This document shows, one piece after another, positions 1 to 5,127 of a DNA stretch of 5,127 nt. The stretch covers positions 1 through 5,127 of the forward strand of contig JAKAMS010000213.1 in NCBI GenBank assembly GCA_021812745.1, read 5' to 3'. Made by a program: the position numbers and the translations under genes. The stretch is from Bacteroidota bacterium. Its GTDB lineage: Bacteria; Bacteroidota; Ignavibacteria; Ignavibacteriales; Melioribacteraceae. The stretch's first letter is position 1, and the number at the start of each line of letters is the position of its first letter. Below the pieces are notes generated by a model that saw only the letters and a program-made list of their open reading frames with translations, was not told the origin of the DNA and searched no databases.

Positions 1-10
1 AAATTATTTT

Positions 11-448
11 ATGGATCAATTCATGCAAGCCGCAATTGAAGAGGCGAGGAATGGTCTTAATGAAGGGGGAATTCCCATTGGTTCGGTTATTGTTCACAAT
101 GGAAAAATAATCGGACGCGGACATAACTGCAGAGTGCAAAAGGGAAGTGCCATTCTTCACGGCGAAATGGACGCTCTTGAAAACGCCGGAAGACAACCGG
201 CTTCCGTTTACAAAGAAAGTGTTTTATATACAACACTTTCTCCTTGTCCTATGTGCAGCGGCGCAATCATTCTTTACGGTATTCCTAAAGTGATCATAGG
301 CGAAAACAAAACTTTTTGGGGAGAAGAAGAACATCTTAAATCCAGAGGAGTGAATGTGGAAGTTCTTCAGGACGAAACATGCATTAACATGATGACAAAA
401 TTCATAGAAGAGAAACCAATATTGTGGAATGAAGACATAGGCGTGTAA
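11..448 (+). CDS. Cytosine deaminase, fungal (Fcy1) type
   Basis: This 145-residue cytoplasmic zinc hydrolase is predicted to deaminate cytosine to uracil in pyrimidine salvage. It belongs to the cytidine/deoxycytidylate deaminase fold and is unrelated to the amidohydrolase CodA of E. coli. Zinc ligands are His50 in H-G-E and Cys79/Cys82 in P-C-P-M-C; Glu52 is the proton shuttle. From my memory of yeast Fcy1, its Asn51, His62, Glu64, Cys91, Cys94, Phe114, Trp152, Asp155 and Ile156 correspond to Asn39, His50, Glu52, Cys79, Cys82, Phe102, Trp139, Asp142 and Ile143. The C-terminal W-x-E-D-I-G gate is therefore present, and the length is near the yeast 158. The related tRNA deaminase TadA normally has H-A-E and lacks this tail; guanine deaminase is a weaker alternative. 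Only 10 bases precede the ATG, so no ribosome binding site can be judged and a slightly earlier start is possible. The start fits the Fcy1 alignment. Confidence 0.87.
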   Translation: MDQFMQAAIEEARNGLNEGGIPIGSVIVHNGKIIGRGHNCRVQKGSAILHGEMDALENAGRQPASVYKESVLYTTLSPCPMCSGAIILYGIPKVIIGENKTFWGEEEHLKSRGVNVEVLQDETCINMMTKFIEEKPILWNEDIGV

Positions 449-532
449 AAGCAATAGACCGCGGATAAAGTAAGAGCGATTATGATTCATTCTGATCATA
501 AACAATCATAATAATCCGCGTGCTATTTCTTT
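448..532. repeat. 85-nt imperfect inverted repeat with nested hairpin
   Basis: The arms 448-466 and 514-532 are complementary at 16 of 19 positions. They contain a perfect 7-bp GC-rich block (CGCGGAT at 460-466 with ATCCGCG at 514-520), a 2x2 mismatch, 5 more pairs (453-457 with 523-527), one mismatch, and 4 terminal A/T-rich pairs. Inside lies a perfect 9-bp stem, ATTATGATT at 479-487 with AATCATAAT at 504-512. This competes with a 6-bp stem, TATGAT at 481-486 with ATCATA at 495-500. The element begins at the last base of the deaminase stop codon and ends two bases before the ribosome binding site of the GH92 gene. It could be a terminator (the 3' arm ends in a T-rich stretch), a leader that controls the next gene, or a small dispersed palindromic repeat. 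The sequence does not decide between these. Confidence 0.6.
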
Positions 533-533
533 A

Positions 534-538
534 AAGGA
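534..538 (+). promoter_or_regulatory. Ribosome binding site of the GH92 gene
   Basis: AAGGA lies 7 bases before the ATG at 546, a normal Shine-Dalgarno distance. It supports this start, which also places a clean signal peptide at the N-terminus. The site sits just outside the 448-532 inverted repeat, so folding of that element would leave it single-stranded. Confidence 0.65.
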
Positions 539-545
539 AACGTTA

Positions 546-2879
546 ATGAAAAAATTATTTTATCTGTTCATCATAATCACATCCTTAAATTTATCTGCTC
601 AGAATAAAACAAAAATTCCGTACGATTATGTAAATCCGTTTATCGGCACGGACGATATGGGACACACATACCCCGGAGCGGTTGTGCCGTTCGGACTGGT
701 GCAGCTGAGTCCGGAAACGGATTCTGTTTTGTACAGCAACGGCAAAGTTTACAATCCCGACGTTTATAAGTATTGCGCCGGATACCAATACACGGATAAA
801 ACAATTGTCGGTTTCAGCCATACACATATGAACGGAACCGGGCACTCCGATCTTGGAGATTTTTTAATCATGCCGACAATTGGGAAAATTAAATTAAATC
901 CCGGCACAAAAGAAAATCCCGAGAGCGGATACAGATCAAGATTTTCACACGGCACAGAAAAAGCTAGTCCCGGTTATTATGCGGTTAAATTAGACGACTA
1001 TAATATAGACGTTGAATTAACGGCGAGCGAGCGGGTTGGATTTCACAAATATAAATTTCCCAAAACGAAAGACGCTCACATAATTCTTGATATGACTGCC
1101 GGCATTTATAATTACGACGGGAAAACTGTTTGGTCATTCATCCGCGTTGAAAACAAAAATCTTGTTACGGGATTTCGTCAAACAAACGGATGGGCAAGAA
1201 CCCGTTACGTTTATTTTGCAATGGAATTTTCTAAGCCGGTAAAATCTTACGAATTAAGAAATGATGAACAATCCGTTTACGGCGGATTCTGGCGCAAGTT
1301 TAATCAGAACGAAAATTTTCCGGAGAGAGCGGGGCACAAAGTAAAATGCGCTTTCAATTTTGAGACGGAAGAGGGCGAAGTAATTATGGTGAAGATGGCT
1401 CTGTCCGGCGTGAGCACACAGAACGCAATTGAAAACCTGAAAGCGGAAATTCCCGGATGGGATTTCGAAAAAGTAAAAAATGATGCAAAGGTAAAATGGA
1501 ACAAAGAACTTTCTAAGATAACAATTGACGCAAGCGAAGAGAGAAAAATTAACTTTTACACAGCAATGTATCACAGCTTTTTGAATCCAAATATTTTCTC
1601 CGATGTAAACGGCGAATACCGCGGACTTGATCAGAACATTCATAAGTCGAACAAGTTTACAGACTATACAACATTTTCTTTGTGGGATACATACCGCGCT
1701 CTTCATCCGCTATATACAATAATACAGCAGAAGCGAACCGGCGATATTGTCAATTCGATGCTTGCTCATTACGATCAAAGCGTTCACAAAATTCTGCCCG
1801 TCTGGTCTCATTGGGCAAATGAAAATTGGTGCATGATCGGTTATCACGCGGTTCCGGTTGTTGTTGATGCTTTTATGAAAGGCATTGGCGGATTCGATGT
1901 GAACAAGGCATTTGAAGCGGTTAAAGCAAGCGCGAATTATGATCTTTACGATGGAATTGGAGCGTACAAAAAATACGGTTATGTGCCGGAAGATTTGAGT
2001 TCTAACTCCGCATCCAAAACTTTGGAATATGCTTTTGATGATTGGACGATTTACAAAATGGCGGATAAACTCGGAAAGAAAAAAGAAGCGGATGAATTTT
2101 TGAAACGCGCGAACAATTACAAAAATATTTTTGACAAAGAAACTCATTACTTGCGAGCAAAAAAATCTGACGGAACATTCAAAACTCCTTTTGATCCTTT
2201 GAGTGTTGTGAATCAAGGATACATTGAAGGTAACGCGTGGAATTATTCTCTATATGTTCCTCATGATGTGAAAGGATTTATTCAACTTCTGGGCGGAAAA
2301 GAAAAATTAGTAACATGGTTGGATTCTCTTTTCACATTCGATCTTCCGGAAAAATATTTCGGTGAGAGCGAAGACGTTACCAAAGTTGGTATGATCGGAA
2401 ATTATGTTCACGGCAACGAACCGTCCCACCACATTCCTTACATGTACAATTTTGCCGGAATGCCCTGGAAAACACAAGAGCGCATTCATCAAATTGTAAA
2501 TACAATGTACAAGCCGGAACCGCACGGTCTTTGCGGAAATGACGACTGTGGACAAATGTCGGCATGGTATATTTTCAGCGTGATGGGATTCTATCCTGTC
2601 GCTCCCGGAAGCAATGAATATGTTATTGGAAGTCCTTGTGTTGATAAAGCAACAATCAATTTGGAGAACGGAAAAAAATTTAACGTTACCGCAGAGAATT
2701 TATCAGAGAAGAATATTTATATAAAAGAAGTCATTCTGAACGGTAAAAAGCTGGAGAGAAGTTTTCTTACTCATAAGGAAATTGTTAATGGCGGAAATCT
2801 GAAATTTGTAATGCAAAGCCAGCCAAACAAAAATTGGGCGACTTCAAAAAATAAAATGCCTTATTCCATGAATAATTAG
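546..2879 (+). CDS. Secreted GH92 family exo-alpha-mannosidase
   Basis: The 777-residue protein is a complete glycoside hydrolase family 92 enzyme, a family of calcium-dependent, inverting exo-alpha-mannosidases that remove terminal mannose from N-glycans or mannans. Residues 1-18 form a signal peptide (KK, hydrophobic stretch, S-A then Gln19). No lipobox cysteine is seen, so a soluble periplasmic or released enzyme is likely. The N-terminal beta-sandwich (about 25-310) carries V-N-P-F-I-G-T at 29-35, H-T-Y-P-G-A at 40-45, P-F-G at 48-50 and F-S-H-T-H at 90-94. The (alpha/alpha)6 barrel carries F-S-L-W-D-T-Y-R from 377, L-P-V-W-S-H-W-A-N-E-N from 417, E-G-N-A-W from 561, H-G-N-E-P-S-H-H around Glu625 and G-N-D-D-C-G at 664-669. 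From family knowledge, I take Glu561 as the likely general acid and an aspartate at 666/667 as the likely base. Linkage preference cannot be read from the sequence. No SusC/SusD partner is nearby. Confidence 0.95.
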   Translation: MKKLFYLFIIITSLNLSAQNKTKIPYDYVNPFIGTDDMGHTYPGAVVPFGLVQLSPETDSVLYSNGKVYNPDVYKYCAGYQYTDKTIVGFSHTHMNGTGHSDLGDFLIMPTIGKIKLNPGTKENPESGYRSRFSHGTEKASPGYYAVKLDDYNIDVELTASERVGFHKYKFPKTKDAHIILDMTAGIYNYDGKTVWSFIRVENKNLVTGFRQTNGWARTRYVYFAMEFSKPVKSYELRNDEQSVYGGFWRKFNQNENFPERAGHKVKCAFNFETEEGEVIMVKMALSGVSTQNAIENLKAEIPGWDFEKVKNDAKVKWNKELSKITIDASEERKINFYTAMYHSFLNPNIFSDVNGEYRGLDQNIHKSNKFTDYTTFSLWDTYRALHPLYTIIQQKRTGDIVNSMLAHYDQSVHKILPVWSHWANENWCMIGYHAVPVVVDAFMKGIGGFDVNKAFEAVKASANYDLYDGIGAYKKYGYVPEDLSSNSASKTLEYAFDDWTIYKMADKLGKKKEADEFLKRANNYKNIFDKETHYLRAKKSDGTFKTPFDPLSVVNQGYIEGNAWNYSLYVPHDVKGFIQLLGGKEKLVTWLDSLFTFDLPEKYFGESEDVTKVGMIGNYVHGNEPSHHIPYMYNFAGMPWKTQERIHQIVNTMYKPEPHGLCGNDDCGQMSAWYIFSVMGFYPVAPGSNEYVIGSPCVDKATINLENGKKFNVTAENLSEKNIYIKEVILNGKKLERSFLTHKEIVNGGNLKFVMQSQPNKNWATSKNKMPYSMNN

Positions 2880-3068
2880 CAAAAACCGGTTTAATAATGT
2901 AAAAGTTTTGTAAAACCAGCACTAACACACATCTCAAGCATACTTAGCGCTCATTTAATTGCTATTTTTTCAGCGCGAATGGAAGTAACCCGAGCGTTAA
3001 TTTGTGGTAACCCCACGGCGATTCCTTCGTAATAAAAAACAATATCAAACTTTGTTGTTGGAAATAAA
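2880..3068. other. Intergenic region with short repeats, no gene seen
   Basis: These 189 bp separate the GH92 gene from the 604-residue gene. AAACCGGTTT at 2883-2892 is a perfect 10-bp palindrome. TTAGCGCTC at 2944-2952 pairs with GAGCGTTAA at 2992-3000 (9 bp, one G-U), and part of its 5' arm (2947-2951) could pair instead with AGCGC at 2972-2976. A run of six T lies at 2965-2970 after a weak TAGC/GCTA stem, a poor candidate terminator for the GH92 gene. GTAACCC occurs twice, at 2985 and 3007, 22 bp apart. GTGG/CCAC forms a small hairpin at 3004-3016. No convincing promoter, RNA gene or coding region is visible. Confidence 0.5.
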
Positions 3069-4883
3069 ATGATAAAGACTCACGGACATAAATTTCACAT
3101 TCCGGTTCTCGGTGTTGCGTTTTCTGTTGATGCGCCTCTTAAAGTGGCAAAATATGGAATCTCTTCCGTCATGTCGGCGGTAGACGACACATTAATGGAA
3201 AAGTTACGCAAACATTATTTAGAAAAATTGAACAGACCATACGCGGCAATCGGAGACAATATTGAAGACGCGCGCGCGAAAAGAGTAACCGCATATTTAA
3301 ATATGGTTAATATGCTGGTTAAAGAACAATTTGAAGAATTAAAAAACTCGCCGTTTGAAACCGGAAGTGAAATAACCAAATATTTTGAGATGCTGCCGGA
3401 CTCGTCCGAGCTGAAGATCAAATACAACGATATGATGGAGACAGCCGATGAAGTTACCCGGCTTAATTTGCAAACCGAATTGCGCCAAAATATTTATCAT
3501 GGCTCGATTGATATAAATATCATGACTAAGCTGGATAAAGCGAATTATGATTCGAACAACGAAGCGCTTCCTTCCGAATATAATGATGCGCATGCTTCAC
3601 TGCGCGGATTCGCTATGAGCGATCTGGAAAGTTCGGTGATCTTCTCGGCGGGAATGAATCCGAAATTATACAGCTACATAGAAACATTTAAGGATTTTTA
3701 TCCCGATCTAAACTGCCGCTTCAAAAAGAAAATTGTAATTAAAGTCAGCGATTACCGCTCGGCTCTTATTCAAGGAAAATTTTTAGCAAAGAAAGGTTTA
3801 TGGATTTCCGAATTCAGAATTGAATCCGGATTAAATTGCGGCGGGCATGCGTTTGCAACCGACGGTTTGTTGATGGGACCGATTCTGGAAGAATTCAAAA
3901 ACAGAAAAGATGAATTGATGAATGCGTTAAAGGAAATTTATCTTCCGGCGTTGATCAAAAAAGGAATTTCCATCAATGAAGAAAAACTAAGTTACGATGT
4001 AACTGTTCAAGGCGGCGTTGGAAAATCAACCGAGCAGGAATTTTTGCTTCGATACTATGGAGTTAAATCGGTTGGATGGGGAAGCCCGTTCCTTCTAGTT
4101 CCCGAAGTGATGAACGTTGATGATTACACTTTGCAAAAACTTTCCGACGCTAAGGAAGATGATTTATATCTAAGCGACATCTCGCCACTCGGTGTTCCGT
4201 TCAATAGTATGCGTGGTAACAGCAAAGATTTAGAGAAGCTGGAAAGAGTTGAAAACGGAAAACCGGGCAGTCCGTGTCCCAAGAAATTTTTGGTTTCAAA
4301 TAAAGAATATTCCGATAAACCATTGTGTACCGCTTCCATCACATTCATCAATAAAAAAATTTCTGATCTGAAAAGCAAAGAATTGGAGCCGGAAGTATAT
4401 CAAAGAGAATATGATAAAGTTGTTAACAAAGCTTGTCTGTGCGAAGGGCTCACCGTTACCGGCTTAATAGTAAACAATATTGAGTCTCCAAAGCAAAGCC
4501 GTGCGGTGTCCGTTTGTCCGGGACCGAATCTTGCGTACTTTTCCAAGATTGTGAATTTGAAAGAAATGGTTGACCACATTTACGGAAGGATTGATTTAAT
4601 CACCAATCCAAACCGCCCCAATCTTTTTGTGAAGGAGCTTGAGCTTTACATTGATTACCTGCAAAAGAAAATGGAAGAAACAGAAAACAACCTTTCTGCA
4701 AAAGAAGAAGAGTTTTTTAATCTATTCGCCGCAAATCTTTTTGAAGGAATCAACTACTATAAAAAATTGATTCCGGAAATTTTGGAAGAATCTGAAACGA
4801 CAAGAGAAAAAATTAAAGAAGGAATTGCGGCATTGGAACAACGGTTGCTTTCTATTTTTTCTGTCGCAGTAGAAATTGATTGA
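3069..4883 (+). CDS. Uncharacterised protein, nitronate monooxygenase-like flavin TIM barrel with Cys-bearing extension
   Basis: I do not recognise a named family for this 604-residue protein, which has no signal peptide or membrane segment. Its motifs follow the order of nitronate monooxygenase/FabK flavin barrels. First is an N-terminal I-P-V-L-G-V strand (about 11-16), then a helical stretch (about 40-190) longer than in typical members. A V-I-K-V-S strand leads into G-L-N-C-G-G-H (254-260), like the family's E-A-G-G-H with its catalytic His. Next comes V-Q-G-G-V-G (313-318) followed by V-G-W-G-S-P-F-L-L-V-P-E (335-346), resembling the FMN-phosphate loop. Finally S-D-I-S-P-L-G-V-P-F-N-S-M-R (369-382) matches the usual barrel-end motif. 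Beyond this, Cys403, Cys420, Cys456, Cys458 and Cys483 sit in P-C-P-K, L-C-T-A-S, A-C-L-C-E-G and V-C-P-G-P contexts, and residues 515-600 are charged and helical. Known NMOs are about 320-380 residues, so the extra parts are unexplained. The ATG is preceded by a weak GGAA at 3060-3063. An FMN-dependent oxidoreductase is inferred; its substrate is unknown. Confidence 0.8.
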   Translation: MIKTHGHKFHIPVLGVAFSVDAPLKVAKYGISSVMSAVDDTLMEKLRKHYLEKLNRPYAAIGDNIEDARAKRVTAYLNMVNMLVKEQFEELKNSPFETGSEITKYFEMLPDSSELKIKYNDMMETADEVTRLNLQTELRQNIYHGSIDINIMTKLDKANYDSNNEALPSEYNDAHASLRGFAMSDLESSVIFSAGMNPKLYSYIETFKDFYPDLNCRFKKKIVIKVSDYRSALIQGKFLAKKGLWISEFRIESGLNCGGHAFATDGLLMGPILEEFKNRKDELMNALKEIYLPALIKKGISINEEKLSYDVTVQGGVGKSTEQEFLLRYYGVKSVGWGSPFLLVPEVMNVDDYTLQKLSDAKEDDLYLSDISPLGVPFNSMRGNSKDLEKLERVENGKPGSPCPKKFLVSNKEYSDKPLCTASITFINKKISDLKSKELEPEVYQREYDKVVNKACLCEGLTVTGLIVNNIESPKQSRAVSVCPGPNLAYFSKIVNLKEMVDHIYGRIDLITNPNRPNLFVKELELYIDYLQKKMEETENNLSAKEEEFFNLFAANLFEGINYYKKLIPEILEESETTREKIKEGIAALEQRLLSIFSVAVEID

Positions 4884-4897
4884 AATAATTATTCAAT
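4879..4897. terminator. AT-rich palindrome spanning both convergent stop codons
   Basis: ATTGAA at 4879-4884 pairs with TTCAAT at 4892-4897 around a 7-base loop. The TGA of the 604-residue gene (4881-4883) and the TAA of the alanine racemase gene (4889-4891, reverse) both fall inside. It might act as a weak two-way terminator, but the stem is short and A/T-rich and no long T run follows on either strand. Confidence 0.25.
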
Positions 4898-5127
4898 ATA
4901 AACCCTCGGTACACGTGTATTGATGTTTGTTAAAATTTCATACGGAATTGTTCCCGCCCAATCTGCAAGTTCTTCAACCGTAATTATGTTTTCACCGTCG
5001 CTGCCGAACAAAATAACCTCGTCTCCGTTGTAAGCGGAATCTTTTTCAATATTAACAACAATCTGATCCATCGAAATTCTTCCTATAACGGGATAACGTT
5101 TTCCGTTAAGAAGCACTTCCGCTTTGT
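4889..5127 (-). CDS. alr: Alanine racemase, C-terminal fragment (cut by window edge)
   Basis: About 79 C-terminal codons are visible; the PLP-binding barrel and the start lie beyond the right edge. Alanine racemase is a cytoplasmic PLP enzyme that converts L-alanine to D-alanine for peptidoglycan. The fragment belongs to the C-terminal beta domain: G-K-R-Y-P-V-I-G-R-I-S-M-D-Q is the family signature, in which the Met contributes to the substrate site of the partner subunit. It is followed by G-D-E-V-I-L-F-G, a short helix, and I-P-Y-E-I-L-T and R-V-P-R-V-Y near the end. The GTG at 5114-5116 is an internal valine codon (frame continues upstream as K-A-E-V), not a start. In the Geobacillus enzyme the residue before R-V-P-R is an active-site Tyr, as I recall; here it is Thr. 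The gene could also be the tail of a MurF-Alr fusion, which occurs in Bacteroidota; the window cannot show this. Confidence 0.9.
   Translation of the reverse strand, partial: KAEVLLNGKRYPVIGRISMDQIVVNIEKDSAYNGDEVILFGSDGENIITVEELADWAGTIPYEILTNINTRVPRVYIE

Noticed and set aside
11..448. tRNA adenosine deaminase TadA
   Set aside because: The motif is H-G-E rather than H-A-E, and the C-terminal W-x-E-D-I-G and G-E-N-x-x-F segments match Fcy1 instead.
224..505. Reverse-strand open frame of 93 codons over the deaminase and the intergenic gap
   Set aside because: It overlaps conserved zinc-motif codons of the deaminase and the inverted repeat, and its translation has no recognisable features.
1254..2216. 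Long reverse-strand open frames of 150 and 168 codons opposite the GH92 gene
   Set aside because: They lie wholly inside a gene with full-length family motifs, show a Cys/Phe/Ile-rich composition typical of antisense shadows, and have no recognisable domain.
2883..2892. AAACCGGTTT palindrome as a transcription terminator for the GH92 gene
   Set aside because: It has no loop bases and no T run after it, so it would not form a standard terminator hairpin.
2997..3054. TTAATTTG (2997-3004) and AAACTTTG (3047-3054) as Bacteroidota -7 promoter elements (TAnnTTTG)
   Set aside because: Each matches only 7 of 8 positions with no convincing -33 TTTG at the right distance, and the second would place the transcript start at the ribosome binding site.
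5114..5116. GTG as the start of the reverse-strand alanine racemase reading frame
   Set aside because: The frame stays open to the window edge, and the alanine racemase signature begins only a few residues later, so this is an internal valine codon of a much longer gene.

Overview
The window looks like a chromosomal segment from a moderately AT-rich member of the Bacteroidota/Ignavibacteriota/Chlorobiota group. The support is indirect: a secreted GH92 mannosidase with a signal peptide ending in Ser-Ala-Gln, weak Shine-Dalgarno sequences, and a large protein that, from memory, resembles unannotated Bacteroidota proteins. The exact phylum cannot be fixed from the sequence. No IS element, CRISPR array, tRNA or rRNA is visible.

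Layout: (1) 11-448 (+), a small zinc deaminase closely resembling fungal cytosine deaminase (Fcy1 type). (2) 449-545, a gap filled almost entirely by an 85-nt imperfect inverted repeat with a second hairpin nested inside, ending just before the ribosome binding site of the next gene. (3) 546-2879 (+), a complete exported GH92 exo-alpha-mannosidase. (4) 2880-3068, a 189-bp gap with several short inverted and direct repeats but no recognisable gene. (5) 3069-4883 (+), a 604-residue protein with no name I recognise. Its central part carries the motif series of nitronate monooxygenase/FabK-type flavin TIM barrels, followed by a cysteine-bearing extension and a charged helical tail. (6) 4889-5127 (-), the C-terminal end of alanine racemase, cut by the window edge and converging on gene 5 with only 5 bp between stop codons.

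The genes do not form an obvious pathway. The deaminase serves pyrimidine salvage, the GH92 enzyme acts outside the cytoplasm on mannose-containing glycans, and alanine racemase supplies D-alanine for peptidoglycan. No SusC/SusD or other glycan-utilisation partner lies beside the GH92 gene. The most promising unexplained items are the 604-residue flavoenzyme-like protein with its cysteine extension and the structured 448-532 element.
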